Below are positions 7,059-14,711 of a stretch of 17,420 nucleotides of DNA, one piece after another. Below the pieces are notes generated by a model. It was not told where the DNA came from. It was given only the letters and a program-made list of their open reading frames with translations, and searched no databases. Source of the DNA: Euryarchaeota archaeon UBA19 (lineage in GTDB: Archaea; Thermoplasmatota; Poseidoniia; Poseidoniales; Thalassarchaeaceae); contig DAPQ01000057.1 in the NCBI GenBank assembly GCA_002502175.1, positions 1 to 17,420 of the forward strand, in the 5' to 3' direction. Both the position numbers and the translations under genes were made by a program. Every line of letters starts with the position of its first letter. The first letter of the stretch is position 1.

Positions 7059-8350
7059 TTGCGTGCCTCCAATTCACTGAGTACTTCATCCAGAGCTGCG
7101 ACCATGCCTGTGATGTGATGTTCATTATGAGCGGTTGAGATAAAGCCGATTTCATATGCAGAAGGAGCAAGCATGTATCCTTTTTCCAAAAGACCATGGT
7201 GCACATCGGCATACAGCTTACCCGCATCTTTTGGAATTTGATCTGCGCGACTCGGTGGGTCGCCTGAACCGGGTGATAGCCAAAACAAACTTCCCAGCCT
7301 AACTAACCGCATTGGGGAGTCGTGTTTTTCCAATACTTGTACCACTTTTTCCTCAAGCAATTGACCCAGCGACTCTAGGTAATCGTATGCTGATTCATCA
7401 AGGAGTTCCAATGTTTTACATCCCGCAGCCATTGCCAGAGGATTTCCTGAAAGTGTACCGGCTTGATATACGGGGCCTAAAGGCGATAGCTTCTCCATAA
7501 TTTCACGCCGAGCGCCATAAGCGCCAACAGGTAAACCTCCTCCAATGACTTTGCCAAGCGCTGAGATATCAGGGGTGACGCCGCACATGTCGCCGTAACT
7601 ACCGTCCTTGAATCGGAATCCTGAAATGACTTCATCAAAGATAAGCAGGGAACCATGTTGATCGCACAAATCTCGCAACCTGTGTAAAAATGAATTGGAT
7701 TGGATTAGAAGGCCATTGTTTGCAGGCAGTGGTTCAATCACAACAGCAGCAATATCGTCTCCGTGTTCATCAAACAAGAATTCCAATGCCTCTATGTCAT
7801 TGAGGGGCGCAATCAAGGTTGTTGCAACTGTATCTTTGGGAATTCCAGGGCTACTTGCAATTCCGAACGTTGCCAAGCCGCTACCAGAGTTAACCATTAG
7901 TGAGTCTACGTGCCCATGATAACATCCATCGAATTTTACGAGAATATCTCGGTTAGTGTAGCCTCGAGCGAGACGGACTGCACTCATAACGGCCTCCGTT
8001 CCAGATGATACAAAACGTACCATTTCCATGTGACTGAATCTCCGCTTCACGAGCTTAGCCAATTCAATTTCACCCAAATGCGGTGCACCGAAGGAGGTGC
8101 CTCTCTGCATCTTTTCATACACGCTTTCGAGAATCGATGGATGGGCGTGTCCATGAATCAGTGGACCCCAAGATTGGACAAAATCGACCAATTCATTCCC
8201 ATCGACGTCAGTAACAATTGCTCCGGACGCCTTTTCAAAATAAATCGGATCTCCGTGAACTGATTTAAATGCGCGAACCGGAGAATTGACTCCGCCAACA
8301 AGATGCATGAGGGCTTCCTCATGCAATGTATTAGACTTCAGCCGCTCCAT
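7055..8350 (-). CDS. hemL: Glutamate-1-semialdehyde 2,1-aminomutase
   Basis: HemL is a PLP enzyme that converts glutamate-1-semialdehyde (made by HemA) to 5-aminolevulinate. Counting from the ATG at 8350 it has 431 residues, close to the usual 425-430. The N-terminal GGVNSPVRAF, the PLP-site lysine at residue 267 in SALGKVIGGGLPVGAYGAR, the FDEVISGFR strand-loop and VSSGTEAVMSAVRLAR are diagnostic for this class III aminotransferase. I prefer ATG 8350 because GAGGG at 8356-8360 sits 5 bases ahead; the alternative ATG at 8362 overlaps the hemB stop by one base (TAATG) with only a weak site. The C-terminus ends SELEARK and overlaps hemE by 4 bases. Together with HemA it forms the C5 route to aminolevulinate. 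Confidence 0.97.
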   Translation of the reverse strand: MERLKSNTLHEEALMHLVGGVNSPVRAFKSVHGDPIYFEKASGAIVTDVDGNELVDFVQSWGPLIHGHAHPSILESVYEKMQRGTSFGAPHLGEIELAKLVKRRFSHMEMVRFVSSGTEAVMSAVRLARGYTNRDILVKFDGCYHGHVDSLMVNSGSGLATFGIASSPGIPKDTVATTLIAPLNDIEALEFLFDEHGDDIAAVVIEPLPANNGLLIQSNSFLHRLRDLCDQHGSLLIFDEVISGFRFKDGSYGDMCGVTPDISALGKVIGGGLPVGAYGARREIMEKLSPLGPVYQAGTLSGNPLAMAAGCKTLELLDESAYDYLESLGQLLEEKVVQVLEKHDSPMRLVRLGSLFWLSPGSGDPPSRADQIPKDAGKLYADVHHGLLEKGYMLAPSAYEIGFISTAHNEHHITGMVAALDEVLSELEARK

Positions 8351-8361
8351 AAAATCCCTCA

Positions 8362-9327
8362 TTATACCCAGTTTTCAGTAATGGCCTCACGAGCATGATA
8401 TGTCACGATGATATCTGCACCCGCTCTTTTGAAGGCATAGAGTATCTCACATACCATTGCCCTGCGTTGGTCAACTGTAGGGTTGGAGGCCATAACCATC
8501 GAATATTCACCACTGACGTTGTACACTGCTACCGGCCTAACAACAGCATCAGCAACCTCCCTGAGTACATCCAAGTAAGGAAGGCCCGGTTTGACCATGA
8601 TAATATCTGCACCCTCACTTTCATCGGTTTGGGCTTCCATGATAGCCTCAGAGTAGCCTGATCGTACGTCCATCTGATGACTGCGACGATCTCCAAATTT
8701 TGGACTGGATTCTGCAGCCTCTCTGAAGGGCCCGTAGAAAGAAGATGCGTACTTGACTGAGTATGACATTATTCCAGTCGAATGATGTTTTTCTTTCTCA
8801 AGTTCTTTCCTTAGTTGTTCGACACGGCCGTCCATCATATCAGAGGCTGAAATGTAATCTGCACCCGCTTTAGCATGCGAAATGCCAATTTTGACGAGCT
8901 CATGGACAGTTTCGTCATTGTCGATACGATTTCCTTTGACTATTCCACAATGTCCGTGATCGGTGCCCGTGCACAAACACAAATCTGTCATGATTGTGAT
9001 TTCATCACCGTACTTGTCCTTGAGTGAGCGAACTGCTTTGTGTAACGGGGAGGAGGGGTTTGAAGCGTAAGAAGCGGTTGAATCCTTGTTTGCCTCATCC
9101 ATGACGAGGAAAAGCATGTGCGAAGACAAACCTATTTTCATGTCAGAATCTATGGTTTTTTCGAGTATATCCACCGACTGGCGATTTATTCCCGGCATAC
9201 CGGCAATAGGTTGGTCGATATTTTCCCCAGCAACTAGAAAGTGTGGCTGAATAAGTGATGCTCGAATTTTATTACTAAAGATCAGATTTCGTCTTGCCGA
9301 AGTCCAACGATTTATTCTTGCCCGCAT
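8362..9327 (-). CDS. hemB: Delta-aminolevulinic acid dehydratase (porphobilinogen synthase)
   Basis: HemB condenses two 5-aminolevulinates into porphobilinogen. From the ATG at 9327 it has 321 residues, within the family range. The three-cysteine zinc site is intact in DLCLCTGTDHGHCG (Cys117, 119 and 127), so it should be a zinc enzyme rather than the Mg-only, Asp-rich type. The two Schiff-base lysines are seen in SVKYASSFYGPFREA (Lys192) and MVKPGLPYLD (Lys246). ATG 9327 is chosen over the in-frame ATG at 9354 because GGGGGA at 9333-9338 lies 5 bases upstream and this start falls two bases after the hemCD stop, whereas the longer form would overlap by 25 bases. Tight spacing on both sides marks it as an operon member. 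Confidence 0.97.
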   Translation of the reverse strand: MRARINRWTSARRNLIFSNKIRASLIQPHFLVAGENIDQPIAGMPGINRQSVDILEKTIDSDMKIGLSSHMLFLVMDEANKDSTASYASNPSSPLHKAVRSLKDKYGDEITIMTDLCLCTGTDHGHCGIVKGNRIDNDETVHELVKIGISHAKAGADYISASDMMDGRVEQLRKELEKEKHHSTGIMSYSVKYASSFYGPFREAAESSPKFGDRRSHQMDVRSGYSEAIMEAQTDESEGADIIMVKPGLPYLDVLREVADAVVRPVAVYNVSGEYSMVMASNPTVDQRRAMVCEILYAFKRAGADIIVTYHAREAITENWV

Positions 9328-9329
9328 TT

Positions 9330-11015
9330 TTATCCCCCTATGTTTTGATTCCACCAGTCTTCTATTCCTTGGAGCGTCGGGCCCTCCAGTACACTAATTT
9401 GTTTATCGCGGAATCCGTCTAGCAAATCAAGTGATGTTTTCGTAGAATCTCCCATACACAAGATTTTTTCAGGAATTAGTAGGTTATTTCCAATCCATGA
9501 TTCGGCTGAAGAGGGAGATGATAGTAAGAGGATATCTTCATTCTTGATATCTGTTACATTGACTTTTTTAGGGGAGTTTGAATAAGCTACCCAACTATCT
9601 ACTGTGTATCCAGCCTCTGCTAACATTTTTGCCAAATAACCCGAAGAAGAAGAGGATTGAGGGATGAAAAGAGGTATCTCTGGTTTGATATTTTGGAGGA
9701 TATATTGGAGTAGTTCCTTGCGGTTCCTAGAGTTGGCTGTGATTGAAGCAGGGTAACCCTGTCGAAAACAGGACCGTGCTGTTCCCTCTCCAATTGCTAG
9801 CCACATTATACGCTGTAAGTTCGGCCTCTGAGGCGTCATTAGAGAGGCAGCTTTTGCAGAAAATGGAGAAGTAAGGACCAAAACTGGCCAATTTGATTTG
9901 GGAGAGGTTTGATCGAAGGACAATTCTGGCCAATTTTCGGGGATTAAATCAAGTTTAATGACTGGGATGTTGGTCGATGGGATTCCGACGTTGCTCAATG
10001 ATTTCGTTAGCCGATCTGAATTCAATGTTGAGACAATTTTAGGGCCTGAATTAGTCCCCTGGACTCCTTCATAGGGAGCACTGAATTTGACTTCCTTTAC
10101 ATCTCTATCGTTTATTTCCTTAAGTTCATAATCACTACCAGATGAATATGTTTCCCGCCAATTATCTGGAGCGATTAAACCTTCAATTTCACCTCCGTTT
10201 GATTCGATTCCTACAGGGAATTGACAACCTCCTCCGAGTCGCCTTAGAATTTCTTTTTCTATCGATACATCAATTTCGGTTTGCTCGTGGTTGAGTATCT
10301 CTCTGATGTTTGATAGTTCAACAATTCGGTCAGAAAGGCAATGAATACAAATTGCGCCCTGCCCGGGTGCTGTAGGCCAGTATTTCTTGGGTATTCTCAG
10401 AGCACCTAATTTCAATGCGCTGTCGGATAGGTTTCCCGTCTCCTGGAGTCTACTAAGTCCTGCTTCGGCCAGTATAATTGCATCTAATTTACCTTCAACG
10501 AGTTTTTCGATTCTAGATTCGACATTGCCCCTTACTGCCAAGGGCAAAACATCCTTCCTATGGGCAAGAAAGAAAGATTGTCTACGAACAGAAGATGAGC
10601 CAAATTTTCCCCCTTTAGGAATTACTGCCATGACCTCGTCGATTGATGAGGATGTTTCTTCTTTCAACACCGTGGAGAGGTCCTTTCTTTTACCTGATTT
10701 TCTGAATAATATTATGTCACTAGTAGGGCCTCTTTCGAGATAGGCTAAACATGTCACTGAGCTTGTTTTTTCTACGGGCACATCTTTGCTCGAATGGACT
10801 GCGATATCTATTTCTCCTGAGATTAGTCGGTTGTCCACGGAACTAACAAATTGTCCAAGGCCGTCTGAGAGGTTACCGCCCAGAGAGCGATCCCCCGCCG
10901 AGGATATCTCGACAATTTGTGTTGGGATCCCCGCCTGTTCGAGAAGATTACGCACTCTTTTGGCTTGGTAGATTGCTAAGTTAGATCTCCTTGTGCCTAT
11001 TCTTATCTTTTTCAA
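9330..11015 (-). CDS. hemCD: Fused porphobilinogen deaminase / uroporphyrinogen-III synthase
   Basis: This 561-residue protein joins two successive activities. Residues 1 to about 310 are HemC: KKIRIGTRRSNLAIYQAKRV at the start, the catalytic aspartate in HSSKDVP (Asp78), SSVRRQS, and the dipyrromethane-cofactor cysteine in GGGCQFPVG (Cys264). It polymerises four porphobilinogens into hydroxymethylbilane. Residues about 325-561 fit HemD, which inverts ring D and closes the ring to uroporphyrinogen III. HemD sequences are always weakly conserved, so that half rests on length, position and motifs such as VLTSPFSAKAA and LLLSSPSSAESW. The start is TTG at 11015: it overlaps the hemA stop (TTGA) and has GGAGGT at 11022-11027 with a 6-base gap. 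HemC-HemD fusions occur in some bacteria but are uncommon. No frameshift is visible between the halves. Confidence 0.92.
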   Translation of the reverse strand: MKKIRIGTRRSNLAIYQAKRVRNLLEQAGIPTQIVEISSAGDRSLGGNLSDGLGQFVSSVDNRLISGEIDIAVHSSKDVPVEKTSSVTCLAYLERGPTSDIILFRKSGKRKDLSTVLKEETSSSIDEVMAVIPKGGKFGSSSVRRQSFFLAHRKDVLPLAVRGNVESRIEKLVEGKLDAIILAEAGLSRLQETGNLSDSALKLGALRIPKKYWPTAPGQGAICIHCLSDRIVELSNIREILNHEQTEIDVSIEKEILRRLGGGCQFPVGIESNGGEIEGLIAPDNWRETYSSGSDYELKEINDRDVKEVKFSAPYEGVQGTNSGPKIVSTLNSDRLTKSLSNVGIPSTNIPVIKLDLIPENWPELSFDQTSPKSNWPVLVLTSPFSAKAASLMTPQRPNLQRIMWLAIGEGTARSCFRQGYPASITANSRNRKELLQYILQNIKPEIPLFIPQSSSSSGYLAKMLAEAGYTVDSWVAYSNSPKKVNVTDIKNEDILLLSSPSSAESWIGNNLLIPEKILCMGDSTKTSLDLLDGFRDKQISVLEGPTLQGIEDWWNQNIGG

Positions 11016-12379
11016 GCCATGACCTCCGGGAGTTTATCAGATGAGTTTATTCTGATCATTTCCCTAATCACATCAGATGCTATGAGTTCAAGTGTGGATG
11101 GTGAAATGTTCCGATCGGTTTCTGTTACTTTCTTATGCAGGTCGTCCTGATGGAATTCCCCTTTTTGGTTGCAAATCCAAGTCGCGATTTCTCTAGAAAA
11201 GGCTGTCATCTGAACTGCCTGTTGATTCTTGTTGTCTAGTGACTCCCAGTCACTTGACATAGATTCCAACCTTGCGTATATGAAAGAACGAAAAGCGGCT
11301 TGGTTCTTATCGACTAATACCCTTTGAAATCTTTCCTCAATTTCACTGATTATTTTTTCGCCTGTGTTGATTGTTTTCTCGTAATCCCAAGTAATTTCCA
11401 TCTTGTGAGCTGTTCTAATCCAGTGCTTCATATCAAGCAAAATCTGTCCATCGTGGATACCACTTTCGTCTACAGAGGGCGGCCACGAAAAATCGAGGAT
11501 TCGCGTCTGTACGGTTACAGGAAGTGGCCTATGTTCGTTGAATGTTGCGTTGGTGTTTCTAATTGTAGATATGATTAGTTGGGGTTTGTCAGTGGAATCC
11601 CACTTTTTGAATTCAATGAATTTTATTTTTTGCGAAATGTCGGGTGTTCTGGCGGCTGCTTTGGATGGGGATCTGGTTACGACCGTTATGCCCTTGTAGC
11701 CAAGATCTGTGAGAACCTCGGCTGCTTTCCTACCCATATCCCCGTATCCTACAACTGTGACTGTCGAGTTATGGCCTGCAATCATTGATTCTTCTATGGC
11801 GGTAGTCGCCAAGCTCAACATTGACTCTGTGGTTTTAGTGAATCCTAGCTCTTTTCTAACAACCCTGTTGGCTGCAATAACATGATCGAAGAAAGAGGCA
11901 TTCATATCTCCAATTAGTCCATTCTTCCTGTGCCATGAAACCGCCCCTCTGAATTGGCCCATTACTTGCAATTCCCCCATTATGAACGAATCCAGGCCGC
12001 TGCACACTTTTACCAGATATCTCCAGACGTCCATCCCTTGGAATTTTTCGAAGGGGGCGGTCGACAAATTACTTTCTTGGAGTACTGCCTTTTCCAATTC
12101 TTGAACTGGTACACCAAAGCCAACATACAATACACGGTTACAAGTTGAAAACTCAAAAATATCGCTCTCAAGTCTTTGCGATATCCTGTCTACGTGATTC
12201 TTCCTTTCGAGGGATTCCATGCCCTCGGTTGTCAAGGATTTAATTGATGATATTGTTTCATTTGATAGTTTAATTGCAATCATTGATAGTTTTTTGATCT
12301 CGTCTAATTTTGAATCATTTCCGTTCAATTTGGCGGCTTCTTGGTGGAACTTACTAAAGTCAAAGTTCACACTATCCAT
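11012..12379 (-). CDS. hemA: Glutamyl-tRNA reductase
   Basis: HemA reduces glutamyl-tRNA(Glu) with NADPH to glutamate-1-semialdehyde, the first and usually regulated step of C5 heme synthesis. Counting from ATG 12379 (455 residues), the catalytic cysteine is Cys80 in FEFSTCNR, followed by YLVKVCSGLDSFIMGELQVMGQ, the substrate-channel region. The NADPH fold follows with VVGYGDMGRKAAEVL. The C-terminus is a long helical dimerisation region. The recognisable core starts only about 30 residues in. The frame is open further upstream, with ATG at 12430 and GTG at 12487; the last would overlap the transporter gene. I prefer 12379 because GGGGGCG lies at 12387-12393 and a TATA-like box sits at a sensible distance. 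The sequence is divergent from bacterial HemA but has all key motifs. First gene of the operon. Confidence 0.93.
   Translation of the reverse strand: MDSVNFDFSKFHQEAAKLNGNDSKLDEIKKLSMIAIKLSNETISSIKSLTTEGMESLERKNHVDRISQRLESDIFEFSTCNRVLYVGFGVPVQELEKAVLQESNLSTAPFEKFQGMDVWRYLVKVCSGLDSFIMGELQVMGQFRGAVSWHRKNGLIGDMNASFFDHVIAANRVVRKELGFTKTTESMLSLATTAIEESMIAGHNSTVTVVGYGDMGRKAAEVLTDLGYKGITVVTRSPSKAAARTPDISQKIKFIEFKKWDSTDKPQLIISTIRNTNATFNEHRPLPVTVQTRILDFSWPPSVDESGIHDGQILLDMKHWIRTAHKMEITWDYEKTINTGEKIISEIEERFQRVLVDKNQAAFRSFIYARLESMSSDWESLDNKNQQAVQMTAFSREIATWICNQKGEFHQDDLHKKVTETDRNISPSTLELIASDVIREMIRINSSDKLPEVMA
11022..11027 (-). promoter_or_regulatory. Shine-Dalgarno site that fixes the TTG start of hemCD
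   Basis: GGAGGT on the minus strand lies 6 bases before the TTG at 11015-11013. The nearby ATG is in the hemA frame (Met-Ala-stop), so the TTG is the only start that opens the hemC frame at this site. Confidence 0.8.
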
Positions 12380-12413
12380 GCTTAGGCGCCCCCGACTATT
12401 TGGTTTGAAGTTG

Positions 12414-12432
12414 AGATGTCTTAAAAACATCT
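12414..12432. promoter_or_regulatory. Candidate hem operon promoter: TATA-like element inside a perfect dyad
   Basis: The plus strand reads agatgt-cttaaaa-acatct: two perfect 6-base arms around a 7-base AT-rich centre. On the minus strand the centre reads TTTTAAG, resembling an archaeal TATA box. A transcription start about 25 bases on would fall near 12398, leaving a ~19-base leader with the GGGGGCG site before ATG 12379. A dyad over the TATA box is a typical place for a repressor to block TBP binding; the regulator is unknown. If translation begins at 12430 instead, the dyad would overlap that start. Confidence 0.4.
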
Positions 12433-12462
12433 TTTTTCTATTTTCAGAATAGGACCTCTGCC

Positions 12463-14652
12463 TCAGCGCATCCAACTCGGCGCCCACCAGTTCGCCTTGC
12501 CTAGTAACCTCATTGTCGAAGGTACGACGATTGCCCTAACGATTGTTGCATCGACTATTACTGCAACCATCAATGCTAACCCAATTGATTTGATGATTAG
12601 TACGTCCGCTAGGACGAATCCAAAGAATACTGCGACCATGATTGCGGCGGCTCCTGTAATCAGGCTACCTGAGGCTTGTAGCCCCTCCGCAACAGCCTGG
12701 GTATTATCGCCAGTTTCTTCCCATGCCTCATGAATTCTGGAAAGCATTAGTACCTCGTAGTCCATCGATAATCCAAAGGCGATTCCGAATACTAAGGGAG
12801 GAACCGTCAGGTCAATTGGTTGGGCGGAATAATTTAGTGGCCCGGTTAACAAACCGTCTTGGAATACTAGGACGATTATTCCGAAGGATGCAGATACTGA
12901 GAGTATGTTCATCATGATTGCTTTTACAGGCACTAGAATTGATTTGACTTGAAAGAAGACGAGGAGTACTGTTAGGCCTAGTACGAATGTAAGAACGGCT
13001 GGAATACGTTCTACAAGATGGTCTTTGAGTTCAACCTCGAATGCGCTCCATCCTCCAATCAATGCTTCGAAATCTTCCTCATCAGAGACTTTAATCATAT
13101 CACGGACGATCCTTTCTGCCTCGTCAGAACCACTTCGATATTGTATCGGTACTGACATTCGTAGGATGTTTTCAGATACAGAAGTAAGCCATACCTCTTG
13201 GACCTCGATTGGCCATTCTGTAAATTCCTGTTCAAATAATTCTGTGTTGCAGATTGGATGATTCACACCGATTACGCCTTCTATTTCTGCGATATTTTGA
13301 CAATAGGGAGAAATACGCTCAGAATATTCCACGCTCAGTGGATCATCGTCGTCTGCAAATACGATAACGATCGGGATGCTCGATGCTGTGTAGGCTGGGA
13401 ATTCTTCTTCCAGTATCTCGAAACCTATTCTAGATTCCATATCTGGAGGTAGTGCTTCTATTCCACCAGCACTCATTTCCACTCTTAGGAAAGGTGAGGC
13501 GGCCAGTAGCAGAACGACGAGGGCGGGAATTAACCATCTGAGTGGTTTGTCCATGACTTTGATGGATAGTTTTTTCCAAAATTCAGTCTTACGATTTGCT
13601 CCGGGAATAGGGACGGGGAATGAATTGATTTTTGGGCCTAAATATGATAACAGCGCAGGTAACACAGTAAACGAATAGAGCATTGCAGCAGCGACCGCGA
13701 GGAATGCACCCAGTCCCATGGAAGGCATGTGTGTTGCATCGAAGTAGAATAGGCTGCAGAGGCCGACGGCGACTGTTGCACCGGAATACATCACCGCTCT
13801 TCCTGCAGTATCCATCATTGTTGCAATCGCACTTTCTGTTGATTCTTCTTTTGCGATTTCTTCGCGGAATCGGCTAATCATGAATAGACTGTAATCTATT
13901 GAGACTGCTATGCCGATTAGTGAAATCATACTCACTGAGTATTCCGTTAGACCGAAGAACCACCAGTCAGACATCCAGTAGCTTATCCCGGTTGCTAGTG
14001 CAATCATCAGCAGTGCAATGAGAAGTGGTAAAACCGCTGCAGTAAATGTCCCGAAGACGAATAGAAGGATTATGAGAGAAAGTGGAAGCCCTACTACTTC
14101 GGCCCTAATTGTGTCATTTTTCATTGCGTTATCAAAGTCATTTCCTATGATTAGGCTGCCTGTTACGGTTACCTCGAGTGTATCACTATCGAGTTTCTTG
14201 AGTGATGGAATTTCATCTGTGAGATCTGCCTCACTTCCCGCGAGAGAGACGTAAACTGCAATCTTCTTGCCGTCTAAGGAACTGTGTGTGGCAATTACTT
14301 GTTGATTTGTTGGGTCATCATAAATGGTCGATATACTGACTATGTCGAGATTCATTTCTCTAATATCCGAGACAAATGACTCTACAGCAATTTGGAATTC
14401 TTCTTCTTGCCAAGTCATTTCTTGGTGAGAGAGAATGTATGTTACAGTGTTTGAGGCTGAGACAGTAAGTTGCTCATCGATTAGATCCAGAGCTCTTCCA
14501 GAATCTGTTGTGGGTGGAGGCGCGTTTCCATCTATGAATTGCTCTCCCTGACTGAGAAGGCCGACTGAAAATAGAAGCGATGCTACTGCAAACACTACCA
14601 CAGTCTTACGATTATTGTGGACATAGAGACCAAAGTTGTACAACCTAGACAT
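12463..14652 (-). CDS. MMPL/HAE3-type RND-superfamily membrane transporter
   Basis: The 729-residue protein has the duplicated RND layout. An N-terminal helix (about 17-35) is followed by a ~150-residue external domain, then a cluster of five helices (about 187-340). The pattern repeats with a helix at 372-390, a second external domain and helices at about 550-712. Each half carries the proton-relay signature: GIAVSIDYSLFMISRFREE (Asp253) and GLSMDYEVLMLSRIHEAWEE (Asp631). Proton-driven members move lipids, hopanoids, drugs and, in some mycobacterial MmpL cases, heme-related cargo; the cargo here is unknown. It begins with ATG 14652, with a TATA-like TTATAA 30-35 bases upstream, and ends 83 bases before the preferred hemA start, so it may be cotranscribed with the heme genes. 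Small loop domains distinguish it from the larger AcrB type. SecD/SecF is ruled out by the motifs and layout. Confidence 0.9.
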   Translation of the reverse strand: MSRLYNFGLYVHNNRKTVVVFAVASLLFSVGLLSQGEQFIDGNAPPPTTDSGRALDLIDEQLTVSASNTVTYILSHQEMTWQEEEFQIAVESFVSDIREMNLDIVSISTIYDDPTNQQVIATHSSLDGKKIAVYVSLAGSEADLTDEIPSLKKLDSDTLEVTVTGSLIIGNDFDNAMKNDTIRAEVVGLPLSLIILLFVFGTFTAAVLPLLIALLMIALATGISYWMSDWWFFGLTEYSVSMISLIGIAVSIDYSLFMISRFREEIAKEESTESAIATMMDTAGRAVMYSGATVAVGLCSLFYFDATHMPSMGLGAFLAVAAAMLYSFTVLPALLSYLGPKINSFPVPIPGANRKTEFWKKLSIKVMDKPLRWLIPALVVLLLAASPFLRVEMSAGGIEALPPDMESRIGFEILEEEFPAYTASSIPIVIVFADDDDPLSVEYSERISPYCQNIAEIEGVIGVNHPICNTELFEQEFTEWPIEVQEVWLTSVSENILRMSVPIQYRSGSDEAERIVRDMIKVSDEEDFEALIGGWSAFEVELKDHLVERIPAVLTFVLGLTVLLVFFQVKSILVPVKAIMMNILSVSASFGIIVLVFQDGLLTGPLNYSAQPIDLTVPPLVFGIAFGLSMDYEVLMLSRIHEAWEETGDNTQAVAEGLQASGSLITGAAAIMVAVFFGFVLADVLIIKSIGLALMVAVIVDATIVRAIVVPSTMRLLGKANWWAPSWMR

Positions 14653-14681
14653 GTTACAATTCGTTTGCGAATAAAATGTAG

Positions 14682-14687
14682 TTATAA
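14682..14687 (-). promoter_or_regulatory. Candidate TATA box for the MMPL transporter gene
   Basis: The minus strand reads GCTTATAACT in the 59-base gap after the pseudouridine synthase stop. TTATAA lies 30-35 bases before the ATG at 14652, predicting a transcription start about 7 bases ahead of it. No Shine-Dalgarno is seen, which suits a short-leader archaeal transcript. This promoter could also feed the hem operon by read-through. Confidence 0.4.
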
Positions 14688-14711
14688 GCGGATGTTTTTC
14701 AGTCTCAAAAT

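Noticed and set aside
9328..9354. ATG 9354 as hemB start
   Set aside because: It would overlap hemCD by 25 bases and lacks a good site; ATG 9327 has GGGGGA at proper distance.
12414..12437. Dyad at hemA followed by tttttt on the plus strand as a plus-strand intrinsic terminator
   Set aside because: No plus-strand gene ends here, and the stem is AT-rich and short; a minus-strand operator/promoter reading fits better.
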